In this document: in pieces, positions 32,251 through 43,904 of the stretch
Numbering within the stretch: the stretch's first letter is position 1
Layout: each line of letters starts with the position of its first letter
Source: Favolaschia claudopus
Taxonomy: Eukaryota > Basidiomycota > Agaricomycetes > Agaricales > Mycenaceae
Length of the DNA stretch: 64,000 nt
Assembly: GCA_037176885.1 (NCBI GenBank)
Contig: JAWWNJ010000050.1
Location: 806,001-870,000, forward strand
Direction of reading: 5' to 3'
Translations under genes and position numbers: made by a program
Notes under the pieces: model-generated
Seen by the model: the letters and a program-made list of their open reading frames with translations, nothing else
Databases searched by the model: none
Told to the model about the DNA's origin: nothing

Positions 32251-32587
32251 AGGGCCAATGATAATGCCCCCAAAGGCCTGATGAAAATCCTGACGGTAAT
32301 CGGAAATTTTGACGATTTGGGCTGTTCAAAATCCTGACTTTTCGACCCGTTTTGGTGGGAAGGGCTGGTCTGAATCCTGACGAAAACGGCGGCAGCCGAA
32401 GAAGATTTTCGGAAAATGACTCCGAAATGGCAGAATTCCGAAAAAGTAGGCCTGATCGGAAAATCCTGACCGGTCCGACAAAATTTTGGGTTCAGGCCTG
32501 TGTAAATCCTGACTTTTCGAGCCAAAAAAATTCCTGACTTTTTGCCTCCCAAAAAAACAGGCCTTGATGGGGATTATCATTGGCCCT
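32251..32587. mobile_element. hAT-like MITE, family B
   Basis: 337 bp with inverted ends AGGGCCAATGATAAT...ATTATCATTGGCCCT and a perfect 8-bp duplication GCTGGCGG at 32,243-32,250 and 32,588-32,595. The interior repeats the word AATCCTGAC or a one-base variant about six times, often followed by TTTTCG. No ORF. Confidence 0.9.
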
Positions 32588-32595
32588 GCTGGCGG

Positions 32596-34972
32596 TGGAC
32601 CGTGCAGAAAAAAACCTCGGAGACAGGCCACTTGAACATTCATGCCTCAAGCCATTACTAATTATATAATTAAATAATTAATAGGCCCAAGGTCAAGAAG
32701 GTCAACCCCCCCTTGACCTGACCTTGACCTGACCCTTGACCCTCGGGTCAGGTCAAGTAGTTGACCTGACCTCCGCAACCCTGCAACCTATCAGTAAGAA
32801 GCCGCGCAGTCGACAGCCAGCAGCGTTTTGATATTGCAAGCTAAGATTATCAACGCCGCGAGGATGCCGTGCTCAGCCTTACAAAAGGGAAACCGTGTAT
32901 CCCGTAGCGAAGCACGGGCTCACTGAGGCTCACTAGGGTTGACTCTGGACAAACGTCAATCAAGTCAGTCCGGGAACACCCGAGGGCTCCACCAACGTCA
33001 TTTTTCTCCAGCCAAACAGCTGACCACAACTCCGCTGCTGTCTCGCACGTCTTCCAACCTCCGCTCCACATCGCTCCACACGCCCCACTCGCAATGTAGC
33101 TGTAACACCGGCTCATGACCCATGCCAGTTGAGCCCTAGTGACTAGGGTCGTTGATCGGATCATTCAATCAGATGAAGCACAGCATTCCGTACTTGCCGT
33201 GAGTTCCGTGTTTGTGGCCCACTGGGCGTTCGAAACTTCAAACTAAGGCTTCAAGTGTTCACAAAGTCCAACAAGAGTCCAAGTTACCGTGCATATAAAA
33301 AACCTTGAACCCAAGGCAGGTACAGCACCATAATTTCAATATTAAAGTAAATACGTAGTGAGTCGCATTCCAAGCTTCCGGAATTCATCTTGTCTTGATT
33401 GTAATGCCAGTGTAATCTCGTACTCCCCGGGCAATTGATATTACAAGGCTCGTGTGGGTTGCTATTTGACAACACCTAGAATTGAATGAGATATAACCTA
33501 CATACAGCGTCAACAACATCTGAAATTGACTGCCAAATACGCCGAGCCACCACAACCATTTTCCTCAATTGTGGACGTTCAGCTTCGTAATCTGGCTGCA
33601 AGTGATTCTGAACATATTCAATCACCTTCTCACAAACCTGTAATTTAATCGGAAGCTTTTGCGATGCCTCTCATCTAGATCGATGAAATGAGATGGTACA
33701 TTACAGGAAAGTAATCAAGGTTGAATCAACATACATTCAGGGATTGCTTGCTATCACCCGCTATGCTGTCGTGTATGCTGTGAGTCACAATTTCGGGATT
33801 AGGGACTTTACTATTTTTCAGGTTTCCTACTGTACTGACGCCGGATTTCTTCGAACTGGCAGTTGGAAAGAGTCTGTATAACTAAGAAATGGTCCTACAG
33901 ACACTATGGACTTCGACTTCGTTTTGCGGCAATCGCGCATTTTGCCGCAAAATAAACGACGTCGGTTATCTGTTATCAGTTTTGCGGCATTTGGGTTAAA
34001 AAGGCTACTTATGTTGCGGATCGGCCGAAAACTGACATATATTGCGGCATTTAATAAGTGTGCATTTCGACCGCCATAGTTTAGAGGTGTTATTCAATTT
34101 TTCTATTCATGTTCTCCATCAAAATTGATAGAGCCATTGACATGGTACGGTTAAGTGGCCGCTGATTGCCCCAGACTCTCATGACAGGGTTCCCATTTAT
34201 GGGATGTCATGAGAGGCTGTGTCGAGACTAAGGTAATCCGTGCTGTTGTTGACTGGCTTGTACAAGTGAGCCTATCAGAGATTGTTTGAATATTACTGTA
34301 GATATATTATCCCTCGCAGTTTTTGAGTATACAGTCGTAAACTGGGAAGCGCAACGTAACGTAGAAGAGCAACACGCATATTCCGTACCCGCGGACATTT
34401 TGGTGAGCTGGAATTTGCACTCTCCTGCCACTTTTGAGGTCGCTGAATTCAATGGACCACTTTTTGGAGCCTAAAGATTACTTCCCTGGGCAGTGGGAGC
34501 GCAATTTGTCGAAAATGCCCAATTTTGGAAGGAAGTTTGTGATTTCCCCAAACCTTTAAACATCTTGCAGGTGGGGTAGGGAGACCATTGTGGATGGCCT
34601 GGAGAGCGAGACTTTCAAGCCTCTAAGCCTCTTGAACTGAAAGAACAAAGCCAACTCACCTGTAATACTCGAGAGTTCCGGGCAGTCGGCGGTAGTCTGG
34701 AATTTACCGCGTGGCAGGTCATAGGAGGCTGTCTACGGCGGGGGCTGCCTTCGTTGGTCTCGCGTAGTCTCGTAAACCAGGCTTTCCCGGGCGATGAGAA
34801 GACAGTCGTTCTCAATGACCTATAGAAAGGTCTCGCGTAAGTCGCGTTGGATCTGTCGTTGTAGTTGTTGATGCCGTTGCGGCGTTGTCGGAGGAGTTAG
34901 GAAGTTCCTAGAAATCATAAGTCTACAACTGAGGCGCCGGGCGAGAATCGAGTGCACGTTTTCTGCTACTTA
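32596..34972. other. noncoding stretch with minor repeats
   Basis: The tract 32,690-32,775 is a self-complementary cluster of TTGACCTGACC/GGTCAGGTCAA. About 94 bp at 33,815-33,908 recur at 48,562-48,655. The tract 33,920-34,060 has several TTTTGCGGCA words in both orientations, probably a worn Tc1-like element. Open frames are short. Confidence 0.4.
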
Positions 34973-36540
34973 CAGTTGCGGCAAAATCAATTTACTTACC
35001 AAATAAGGAAATTTTCATCAAATCCGCTCTACCACACAACAAAACCACCACAAGCACGTTGAAATAGCACCAAGCGCCTGTACAGTGTAGTAGGGTTCCT
35101 TGGATAGCCACTTTCCATTTTCGCATTTTCTGTACAATAACAAAACGTACAAAATTGAGTTTTCTCTAGTGTATACTAGAGCATGTAACAATGTGTCTCC
35201 CCCTTTCAAATTTGGAATTCGACTGACGATGAGGCAAGGAAAAAGATAGTGAAGTTTTGGTCACAAATGTCACGCGGAGGGTTCCTTGGTTATCTCGCTT
35301 CTGCTCTGTCAGGCGCCAATTGACATTGATTTTTGAGCCATACTTGATCTAGTCTACTCATATGGCAGTAAAATGTCTATATGGCACATATTAGAGAGTT
35401 TGCGGTGAGCCGCCAGAAGCCACCTGGCGGCTCTAATGGCATGCGGATTGGAGCGGCTATGCTGTCTGGCGGCTCGTTTGGCGGCTGGTAAGACTGGTTC
35501 AAATTTGGTTTTGCGAGTGCATTCTTAGTACTTAGTCATCTATATATTGACCCATACACACACGAAGAAAATTGGATCTGAAAATCTGACGCTATCGCAC
35601 ATTCGAGCCGAAGACTTCGGTTGACGCTGGAAATTGCTTCAATTCAAAACAATTATGCACGTTTGGACAACGAACTCTCATTGGCTGAAGGTATAGTCAA
35701 GTATGCAAGGTACCCAACCTCAAAATTGTGCTAAGGACCGCGCGCGATGAGCCGCTGAACGAGCCGCCACATGACGTAGCCGCTCCAATCCGCATGCCGT
35801 CGGAGCCACCAGGTGGCTTCTGGCGGCTCACCGCAAACTCTCTATTTATACAATTTGGAAGCATAAGAATGGGCAAACTTCAGGGCAATTTCAAGGGTCA
35901 TGTGACACTTTAGCCTGTGAAAAGGACCAATCAATTTATAGTCCGCCGTATCTTGTCCGTATCTGCTAAAGTTTGGGTATAGAATCGTAGATACGATCCT
36001 CAACTATCTCATGAGAATTAGTTTCAGCCATAACACGGTAAAAGGAGACGAGAAGTGGACAAAAGAAAAGTGATCATTGCCGAATTAGGCAGCTGATGCA
36101 CATTAAATAGTGTCTTGCTCGTACCACAGACACACTGGTGGGCTCAAACTTTTTGAGACTGTACATAGGCTCTATTTCATTAGGCTGAGCAAAAAGAATC
36201 CAATTACAAGCTGTTGTGGATAGCCAGAAAACAAAAATAATCAAGGAACCCTCCCTATCCAAGGAACCCTACTACACTGTACTCCCGGATTTGAGCCGGT
36301 CTACGCCCAAAAAACAACCGGATTCGTCATGTTTCTCACTGTTTTTGGCTGCACTTTATGAGACAAAGTTGCTGGTTATCCCGGCGAAACCAATACAAAG
36401 ACGCCAGTTTTTCTACATCAGGAATACAGACTAGCAGTTCTTAGTATTCTTATCAACTTACCGCTCGAAAAAAACGAGCAAAAGGAGCGAATTGACGAGA
36501 ATTTCCTTATTTAGTAAGTCAATTGATTTTGCCGCAACTG
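34973..36540. mobile_element. Tc1/mariner-like element without transposase
   Basis: 1,568 bp with inverted ends CAGTTGCGGCAAAATCAATT...AATTGATTTTGCCGCAACTG and TA on each side. The ends extend inward (AAGGAAATTTTC / GAATTTCCTT), and a second inverted pair lies inside (AGTGTAGTAGGGTTCCTTGG near 35,085; its complement near 36,275). No long ORF remains. It hosts a nested MITE at 35,394-35,842. Confidence 0.85.
35394..35842. mobile_element. MITE of the GAGAGTTTGCGG family, copy 1 (nested)
   Basis: 449 bp with ends GAGAGTTTGCGGTGAGCCGC and the complement, arms continuing through GCCACCTGGCGGCTC, and TA on both sides. Inserted within the 34,973-36,540 element. Related copies are at 39,203 and 49,598. 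Confidence 0.88.
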
Positions 36541-36739
36541 TAGGTTAGAATGACAGCTATCTACAAAACACTGGAGCGCTCCGAAAAAACGTTCCCATTG
36601 ATGCGATGACGTCAATTACCATATGAGGTAGGCACTGCCGGATCCATTGCGTCGACGGCTGGCGCGTCAGGGGCGGGGCGACCTCGTGTTGCAGCCTATG
36701 CAATTTCTTTATTGGACATCCCGTTGGCGGCCATGGTAA

Positions 36740-37636
36740 TCATGAGCCGCTTGTGTGCAGGAGGGATGTAGCGGAAGGTATTGTAGGGCATGGTAGGCGA
36801 GAGAGACGTTCAGTGACGAATGGGCGAGTGTCGTTGGAGAGAGTGGAGCGGGCTGGCCGAATTAGGCAGGAGCTGTCAAAACCGTTGTGTGAACTTTTTT
36901 TCGGAGCCAGTGTTTTGTAGATAGCTGGAAGAGCACAAAGAAAAGGCTTAGAGATCACACGTAAAGATTGAAGAAGCAAGTTTATTGAAGGCGAGGCTAC
37001 GGATAATTCTGTTGAGAAACCCGGGGTGCAGGTAGAAACCCTCCCCATATAAGGCAATATTGCAGAAACCCCCTGCACAAACTTCAACAGATTCTGGACA
37101 GAAACCCACTTACGTGGATTCGATGGCATCAGCGAACATTTTGTCGGCAACACCGTCCCCGTTAGTTCTTGCACTCGGACGAAGATTGTGGGTGCCATAT
37201 CGCCTTCCAGAATTCTTGACGGGTTGTTCATTGTTCTTCGCTGTGAGTTCCCGTCGACTCTGAGAATATGCCGGAGAAGCAGCCGATCCCGAACACTCGG
37301 CACACCCCTGATGTATAACGGAACACACTGGATCTTGCTTTGAGCCTCATTCGAGAATCGAGGCATCCAGAAGCAGCAGAGGAGTGACCACAATATTGCC
37401 GTAGGGTTTTTGCTAATTGCGAGGCTGCTAGGCTCGTCGGGTGTGAAAATAACGACCTGGTCGGCATGCACACGGCAATCTCGGAACCACGAGAAAGGGA
37501 ATGATGGGCCCCTGGCAATCTGGGACCTACACAACTGGGAATTTATGCTGAAGCGGCAAATAAAAGCATCTGAGAAGGTCAAACCAACCCTCAGCATTGT
37601 TGCCGCGCCCGCCGCCGAGTCGGCAGACTGGGGCAA
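36740..37636 (-). CDS. unidentified 298-codon ORF
   Basis: A long open frame starting MPQSADSAAGAATMLRVGLT and ending near LLHTSGS. The composition is rich in Ser, Leu and Cys without domains, signal peptide or membrane segments I can name, and no splice pattern or neighbour supports it. The opposite strand is also fairly open. It may be chance or part of an unrecognised element. Confidence 0.2.
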   Translation of the reverse strand: MPQSADSAAGAATMLRVGLTFSDAFICRFSINSQLCRSQIARGPSFPFSWFRDCRVHADQVVIFTPDEPSSLAISKNPTAILWSLLCCFWMPRFSNEAQSKIQCVPLYIRGVPSVRDRLLLRHILRVDGNSQRRTMNNPSRILEGDMAPTIFVRVQELTGTVLPTKCSLMPSNPRKWVSVQNLLKFVQGVSAILPYMGRVSTCTPGFSTELSVASPSINLLLQSLRVISKPFLCALPAIYKTLAPKKSSHNGFDSSCLIRPARSTLSNDTRPFVTERLSRLPCPTIPSATSLLHTSGS

Positions 37637-38977
37637 TCACCTTCCCTAATTGGAAGGGTCCTTGAACCCCGGGTTTCTACACAAAGATTCGAAAACCCGG
37701 TTTCTGGATAGAATTATCCCGAGGCTACGGTGTTACGGCCCATGTCCCATGTCGGTGGAGACGAGCGAAAAAAGCGAAAAGAAAAGGAAGGAAAAAAGAG
37801 AAAAAAAAGGGGGGGAAAAGGGAGGGATTTCAGGAACCTACCCTGGCCATGTACCGTTGATTTCCTGAGCAAGAAACGTTGTTGAATACTGCAATGAGGC
37901 GAATCAAGCCTTGAGACCCAAGTCTCGGCTGTTCTGACGTTGATTGATCCTTGAGCCCAAGTCTATCCGGAGTCATTGCCTCTCTTAGACTAAGGTCCAG
38001 CGAATGAAAATCAAACGATTCATCTTATCGTTATCTGGTCGAACGGCATCGTCGGCATACAGTCTACACGTGCTTGGCGGCCAATCACTACACTCATTTT
38101 GCGCGCTCGTTTCTTCGAATTCTTGGTGCTGAATTGTCTCCGCTGAGCTCCCTCCCAAAGTCACTGCTTTACTTTTGAATCATTTGGTCATTGAGGACTT
38201 CATCCCTTGCGTTATTTTTGCTGCAATCGGCTTGCAGGCAAATGCTGTAGTATGGATAGGCAAGCCGGCGGACTTCGAATCGAAACTCAAGTATGCAAGT
38301 CTGAATCTGAGTCGAGCCTAACTCGAGAGGCAGCACTAGCAGTATCTTTGCTTCTGGCGGCTTACTTTCTGGTCTCGATTCAAGTGACTTCCGTCCACTC
38401 AATCCTGATTCCTGATTTCTTTTTCTTGTCTTGACTCGGAGTGTTATCCAATATACGAAGTCTCAAACAACGCTGTAAGTTTGACTCTAAGCAATGTTTC
38501 GTAGGTATTTGGCATATCTTAACCTGACCCTCGGAATACTTACTTCATGGACATGGCATCACCCCCTTCAAGCATTGTTCGCGCTACAAATTTTACTCAA
38601 CCTAGTTTTGGCCAGTGTGTTGAACTCTATTCCTGGCTATTTTCAGAGCCCTTGTGCACAGCGAAAACTCTTCGGGTAAGGTCTCTGGCTTGGGGGAGAG
38701 TAGGTATGATTTATATGCCGGGCCTGAGTTGTATTACAGACCTCAGGGAATAATGTCTGGGAATACTGCCGGCACTCGAGATATTCTTGATTTGTACTGT
38801 ACCAGTGAGTGTCTTCTGCTATCAAAGATTAGAGACTGCCTGTCTATATGGTGTCTAACTTACCTTTCAGTTACATAGGAAGCTGTACTCGAGTGCTCAT
38901 GCCTCCTCTGCCTATAGCCCAACCGAGTGAATGAAAGCAACAGTATCCAAACATCCCTACCATGGAATTTAGAAGGC
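37637..38977. other. noncoding stretch
   Basis: A purine run (GAAAAGAAAAGG to AAAAAAAGGGGGG) lies near 37,765-37,830. The rest has no gene or repeat that I recognise. Confidence 0.4.
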
Positions 38978-39162
38978 TGTAAGGGGAGAAGGGCCCAGGA
39001 GCCAAGTCGATAACAAACCTGGGGATCAGAGATCCCCAGCGGACTACTTATATACAAGAGGTGACGTAAGATATGACATAAGTGAGCACACAGCATGATG
39101 TCTTGGAGACAGAGAACTTCTGCCCAAGTCAAAGGACGTCCTAGCTGTGGAATCCCCTGACA
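38978..39162 (-). mobile_element. solo LTR of the KH-domain retroelement
   Basis: 185 bp, reverse orientation, about 96% like the LTRs at 44,326 and 45,726. It starts TGTAAGGGG and ends CCCCTGACA on the plus strand. It is flanked by a perfect 5-bp duplication AAGGC (38,973-38,977 and 39,163-39,167). This is the expected scar of recombination between the two LTRs of a former full insertion. Confidence 0.93.
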
Positions 39163-39202
39163 AAGGCTGATATACCTAGTATGCCATTATGTCCAGATAT
39201 TA

Positions 39203-39397
39203 GAGACTTTGCGGTAGCCACCGGTGGCTATCCGAGGCCAATTTTTCTCGAGACCGGATGACAGCCTCCGGGTGAATTAGCCACTATTTGTTCTACCTAT
39301 TCACGGCATGCTAGGGTGGCTAACTTGAGCGGGAGGCTCAACAAACTATTGCACACGAAGAGCCACAAATAGCCACCGGTGGCTTCCGCAAAGTCTC
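39203..39397. mobile_element. MITE of the GAGAGTTTGCGG family, copy 2
   Basis: 195 bp with ends GAGACTTTGCGGTAGCCACC and GGTGGCTTCCGCAAAGTCTC and TA on both sides. Much shorter than the copy at 35,394 but with the same terminal words. Confidence 0.88.
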
Positions 39398-39601
39398 TAT
39401 TCCCTTCAAAATTCTCTCACATCCCGCGGTAAATTATATTGGAGTCTACTAGTAGTTGCTTGACTCGCTTCCGGGACTATCCAGGTCAATTCAAGTTGGA
39501 CGTATTCGGTCCCAGAGTTTAAATCCAAATGGTACACCCAGTTACAAACTATGTACCTAGCTTCATTAGGAGGCCATCAGCGGCTAGCACTTCAATGTTG
39601 A

Positions 39602-39934
39602 TGTAAGGGCAACCTTTAGGACCCGAGATGTCTCGAGGGTCTAGCGAGGGAGAATCCAAAGTTAATTAAGAAGCTACTAAGAATACATCACAGCGCACCT
39701 AGCGAGGGAGAATCCAAAGAGAAGAAAGGCTGAGGATTCCCACGCTAGGTGCAGTAAACATATAGTAACTAGTTCCCACAAGCTCGGAGCAATCGGCAAT
39801 GATCCCGGGCCAAGTCACATGCCTTACTCCACGATGACATAGGGCTTTGGGGATTTGACGGGAAAGTGGGAAATCTGCAGGAGGCCTGCGTCATAGGTGG
39901 CTGTGTAGTGCCAAAAGAGGGAGTTCCCCTGACA
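39602..39934 (-). repeat. chromovirus 3' LTR
   Basis: 333 bp; the minus strand begins TGTCAGGGGAACTCCC and ends GCCCTTACA. It contains a direct repeat CTAGCGAGGGAGAATCCAAAG (twice). The pol frame reads about 54 codons into it before its stop at 39,769. Confidence 0.95.
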
Positions 39935-42900
39935 TCATCCCCCCCTTGGAATGCGGCGCCTCGACGCATAGATCGCACCTGAGCTGGAGTTGACAAGCGG
40001 TCACGGAAGGGAAGGGAATCGAAGGCAGCAACAGCAATGGAGCGAGGTTTGGAAGGGTATTTGCGGTAGAAGGCAGCGACAGCGTCCGGGGCAAAGACAT
40101 TAGAGTGCTTCACCCATTGATCATGGGACGGGTCATAACCCTTCCAGCGAACAAAGTACCATAGACTCCCATAGCGGATCTTGGCATCCAATATCTCCTC
40201 GACCTCCCATTGCTTGTCGCCAGGCACGTCAAGGACTGGTGGCGGCTCTTCGTGTCTGGGGCGAGTGGGGAATGGATCGGCTTCCACAAGCTGAAGTTTC
40301 ACGACGGGGAAGACAGGGTGGAGGGCAGAGTACCGGGGCGGCAGCTCCAGTTTGAAGGCACCGTTACCGACGACCTTCAGAACCTTGAAGGGGCCGATAC
40401 GCCGGTGGGAGAATTTCACCGAAGGGCGGGTGGTGCGGATATCTGAAGCATCAACCCACACCCGGTCACCAACCTTGATGTCTGGAGCTGGCGTCCGCCG
40501 GCGGTCATAGTACTGCTTGTACTCTGCTTTGGCCTTGACAAGTGCTGCCTTTGCCTCGGAAACCCCTGACGCAATCCGATCGTGGAACTCGTTCACAGCC
40601 TCCAACCTAGAGCGTGCAGCGTGGGGCTCAAAGCCCATCCGTGGAAGCCGACCAGTGTCCGTCATGAACGGTACCTGCTGCGTGGAGGAATGCATGTGGT
40701 TGTTGTACGCAAACTCCGCTGCAGGTAGCAGCTCATCCCAGTCGTCCTGCTTGTAATTGGTGAAGAGCCGGACGTACTGCTCGAGTTCCTGGTTAACACG
40801 CTCCGTTTGGCCATCGGTCTGCGGGTGGTAGGCCGTAGAAGTGGCTGGGGTGACCCCAACGAGGCGCCAAAGCTCGCGCGTGAACTCTGCGATGAACTGG
40901 GTGCCACGATCCGAGATGTACTTCTCTGGCAGGCCATGGTGGCGCCAGACGTTCCGGTAGTACAGCCGAGCAGCACCAACCGCGTCGATGGTGGTGTGAC
41001 ACTCCATGAAGTGCGCTCTCTTCCCAAGAGCACAGACAACGACCATGACTGCATCGTATCCATGGGCCTCGGGAAGCTCGACGATAAAGTCGACCGACAC
41101 GGTGTGCCAGCGCTCTTCTGGGATCTCTGTGGGGTGGAGCTCACCAATCGGCAGTTGACGAAGCGCCTTGGTGCGGCAGCACAAGTCACAAGTCGCGACA
41201 TACCGACCGACATGGCGCGACAGCTGGGGCCACCAGTAGTTCCGAGACACGAGCTCCAGGGTCTTGAAACGACCGGCGTGGCCTGCAACACGCGTGTCAT
41301 GGTGCTGCTCCAGGATGCGTCGGCGGAGGTCCCTGTCTCGGGGGACGACAATCTTCCCCCGGAAGTAAAGGAGTCCACCTTCAATACGCCATTCCGAAGA
41401 CCGGGCAGACCGCACACCTCGGGCCTTGAGGAGTTCCTTCGCAGTCAGGGCGATGGGCTCTTCAAGGTCGGGGTCTCCAGCAAGCGCATCACGAATGTCG
41501 CGCAGGAGGGGAGCCTCAGGGCCAGCAACAACCAGGGCCTCGGTGGCCCGAACGTGGAACAGCTCGGGTCGAAGCAGGGTAACGTCCTGGTTATCGTCCT
41601 GCACTCCATGGTCTGGTCTCCGAGAAAGCGCGTCGGGGCGACCCATGAGGCGACCCGGTTGGTGGTGCAGCGAGAAGTCGAAACGGGAGAGGTAGAGAGA
41701 CCACCGAGCTTGGCGACGGTTGAGCTTCTGGGCCTTCCGGAAATATTCCAGGTTTTTGTGGTCCGTCCAGATCTCAACCGGGTGCTGCGCGCCCTCCAGG
41801 AAGTGGCGCCACTCCTCAAGGGCTCGCACAATCGCAAGCATCTCCTTGTCGTGAATCTCGTAATTCCGCTGCACCTCGTTCAGGCTTCTGGAGTAGAACG
41901 CAACCGGATGCCACTTGCCATCGTCACCCTGCTGGGAGAGGACGGCACCGGTGGCATAGTCAGAGCTGTCAGCCTCGAGCCGGTAAGGGCGCTCGGGGTT
42001 CGGAAGAACCAGAACGGGGTCCCGAGTCACCCGTCGCTTGAGCTCGTCAAAGGCAGCTTGCTCTTCGGGCCCCCAGGTCCAGGCAATGCCCTTCTTGGTG
42101 AGTCTGAAGAGGGCTTGAGCAACGTCTGAGAAGCCCGCAATGAACCGGCGGTAGAAGTTTGTGAAGCCAAGGAACTGCTGCACATCCTTCTTATTCTCAG
42201 GCGCTGGCCAAGCTGCCACTCCTGCAACCTTTACAGGGTCCATCTCGACGTGGTTGTGGGAGATAATCACGCCGAGGTACTCAATGGAGGTCCGCTCAAA
42301 CTCACACTTCTCGGCTCGAAGGTAAAGCTTGTTTGCGCGAAGCCTCCGCAGGACCTCTCGGACGATCTCTCGATGCCGACGGATGTCTGAGTGGGCAATG
42401 AGGATATCGTCGAGGTAGACCATGACGTCGCCAGAGAGGATAAGATCCTGGAAGATGTCGTTCATCATGGTCTGGAAGGTTGCAGGGGAGTTGGTCAGAC
42501 CGAAGTACATGACCAGCGGCTCAAACAGTCCCCGGTTAGTCCGGAACGCTGCCTTCCACTCGTCGCCTTCACGGATTCGAACGTTGTTAAAGCCCCATCG
42601 GACATCGAGCTTCGTGAAGTACCGGGCTCCCCTGAGTCGGTTGATGAGGTCGTTGATTAAGGGGAGCGGGTAACGATTCTTCACAGTCATAGCGTTTAAA
42701 GCTCGATAGTCCTGTACGAACCGAAGTCCGCCGTCCTTCTTCTTGACGAAGAAGACGGGTGAGGCCATAGGTGATTTTGACGGTCGAATCCGGCCAGTGC
42801 CAAGTCCCTCCTCGATGAAGGCATCAAGTTCCTTCTGTTCGAGAGGCGAGATTGGGTAGACCTTGCAGTTCGTGGGTTTAGAGTCCGGCACGAGCTCAAT

Positions 42901-43035
42901 GGCATGGTCCCAGGATCGGCGTTCAGGCAGCGAGTCAAAGGACTCCTTGTTGAAAACATCGTCAAACTCTCGGGCCCATTCGGGAACGTCCGAGCGCGCC
43001 GGGGCTGAGTTTTTGGCGTATGCCTCAGCCAGACG
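39769..43035 (-). CDS. pol: chromovirus Pol: RT, RNase H, integrase, chromodomain
   Basis: More than 1,040 codons without interruption, entering by a one-base shift near 43,035 ([20 protein letters not shown]). [22 protein letters not shown] and the catalytic [10 protein letters not shown]. RNase H: DHKNLEYF to GRPDALSRR. Integrase: an H-H-C-C zinc motif ([14 protein letters not shown] ... CDLCCRTK) and the D-D-E triad ([32 protein letters not shown]). Then a GPF-type module ([20 protein letters not shown]) and a C-terminal chromodomain ([33 protein letters not shown]) thought to guide integration to marked chromatin. All catalytic residues that I can check are present. The last 54 codons overlap the 3' LTR. 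The shift from the protease frame may be programmed or a lesion. Confidence 0.95.
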   Translation of the reverse strand, partial: RLAEAYAKNSAPARSDVPEWAREFDDVFNKESFDSLPERRSWDHAIELVPDSKPTNCKVYPISPLEQKELDAFIEEGLGTGRIRPSKSPMASPVFFVKKKDGGLRFVQDYRALNAMTVKNRYPLPLINDLINRLRGARYFTKLDVRWGFNNVRIREGDEWKAAFRTNRGLFEPLVMYFGLTNSPATFQTMMNDIFQDLILSGDVMVYLDDILIAHSDIRRHREIVREVLRRLRANKLYLRAEKCEFERTSIEYLGVIISHNHVEMDPVKVAGVAAWPAPENKKDVQQFLGFTNFYRRFIAGFSDVAQALFRLTKKGIAWTWGPEEQAAFDELKRRVTRDPVLVLPNPERPYRLEADSSDYATGAVLSQQGDDGKWHPVAFYSRSLNEVQRNYEIHDKEMLAIVRALEEWRHFLEGAQHPVEIWTDHKNLEYFRKAQKLNRRQARWSLYLSRFDFSLHHQPGRLMGRPDALSRRPDHGVQDDNQDVTLLRPELFHVRATEALVVAGPEAPLLRDIRDALAGDPDLEEPIALTAKELLKARGVRSARSSEWRIEGGLLYFRGKIVVPRDRDLRRRILEQHHDTRVAGHAGRFKTLELVSRNYWWPQLSRHVGRYVATCDLCCRTKALRQLPIGELHPTEIPEERWHTVSVDFIVELPEAHGYDAVMVVVCALGKRAHFMECHTTIDAVGAARLYYRNVWRHHGLPEKYISDRGTQFIAEFTRELWRLVGVTPATSTAYHPQTDGQTERVNQELEQYVRLFTNYKQDDWDELLPAAEFAYNNHMHSSTQQVPFMTDTGRLPRMGFEPHAARSRLEAVNEFHDRIASGVSEAKAALVKAKAEYKQYYDRRRTPAPDIKVGDRVWVDASDIRTTRPSVKFSHRRIGPFKVLKVVGNGAFKLELPPRYSALHPVFPVVKLQLVEADPFPTRPRHEEPPPVLDVPGDKQWEVEEILDAKIRYGSLWYFVRWKGYDPSHDQWVKHSNVFAPDAVAAFYRKYPSKPRSIAVAAFDSLPFRDRLSTPAQVRSMRRGAAFQGGDDVRGTPSFGTTQPPMTQASCRFPTFPSNPQSPMSSWSKACDLARDHCRLLRACGN
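39935..39948 (-). promoter_or_regulatory. polypurine tract of the chromovirus
   Basis: On the minus strand AAGGGGGGATGA lies directly before the 3' LTR, the site where plus-strand DNA synthesis is primed in LTR elements. Confidence 0.75.
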
Positions 43036-43904
43036 GTGCTTCCAGCACGGATATCCTCAGAAGGCAGGAACTGGGTGTAGAACACCCGGTCTCCCGGCTC
43101 AAGGGGGTCATCCACTTCATCCGCATCATCCACTTCATCCACATCATCCTCGTCGTCATCCTCGTAGTCTGGGAACAGCTCCGGCAGGTCATCGTATTCA
43201 TCTTCGCCTAAGTCTATGGCACAGATGGATGGAAGGGGACCAAGTCGGAGCTGCCGGAGGATCTCAGCGGCCAGGCGAGACTCTCTGCGGGCAGCACGAG
43301 CCTCCAGGCGAGCCTCAGTGCGGCACGTGGAGCACTCGCTGGGGCATCTGCTCATCTTGACCTCTCGGGTGTCCCAGTCGATCTCCGGGTTATGCTTCCG
43401 GAGCCAGGAGTAGCCGAGGATGAGCTTCTGCTTCCCGAGACGGGTAACAGCGAGCTGCATACGCTCAGAGTGACCACGATACTGCAGCACAACGTCGGCC
43501 ACCTCACGAATCGCACCAGCCTCATTTGGGGAGCCATCCACGTTGAAAACCGGAATGGGCTGTGCAAGGCGGCGGAGGGGGAGGCCAGACTTAGCTGCGA
43601 ACTCAGAGTCAATGAAGTCTGAGGTGGCACCGCAGTCGACGAGACCTTCGAGAGAAAGCTTAGTGGCGTCCTGAACTGCCTGGATCTCAAGGGGGAGATG
43701 CAGGGAGTTGGCACCAGGTGCAGCAGCAACAGTATAGCGCTGAGGAAGTCTACGCTCCCAAGGCTTTCGCCGGATGCGTGGGGACCGGAAGGGGGCAGGG
43801 GGTACGTCTTTCGTTTCGGCAGGTTCAACAGATGTAACATTGGCAGACTCATCATACAAACATGCGAAACGATTAGGAGACGCGATCGAGGGCGTACCGC
43901 TCAC
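43030..43904 (-). CDS. chromovirus aspartic protease and linker
   Basis: This frame overlaps the gag stop (GAG TGA against GTG AGC), so it is probably reached by ribosomal frameshifting or reinitiation. The first ATG-like codon is not needed. It holds [20 protein letters not shown], the retropepsin active site in its D-C-G form, the strand [20 protein letters not shown], and then a Glu/Arg-rich linker and a strongly acidic run ([20 protein letters not shown]). It ends where the sequence shifts to the pol frame near 43,035. The protease would cut Gag and Pol within the particle. Confidence 0.85.

Noticed and set aside
36740..37636. 298-codon minus ORF as a real gene
   Set aside because: Kept only at low confidence: no domain, no start context, no introns, and the opposite strand is equally open in parts.
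40662..41417. 251-codon minus ORF
   Set aside because: Out-of-frame shadow of pol, Ser/Arg-rich, no motif.
40807..42129. 440-codon plus ORF inside the pol region
   Set aside because: Antisense shadow of the chromovirus pol gene, whose minus frame has all expected motifs.
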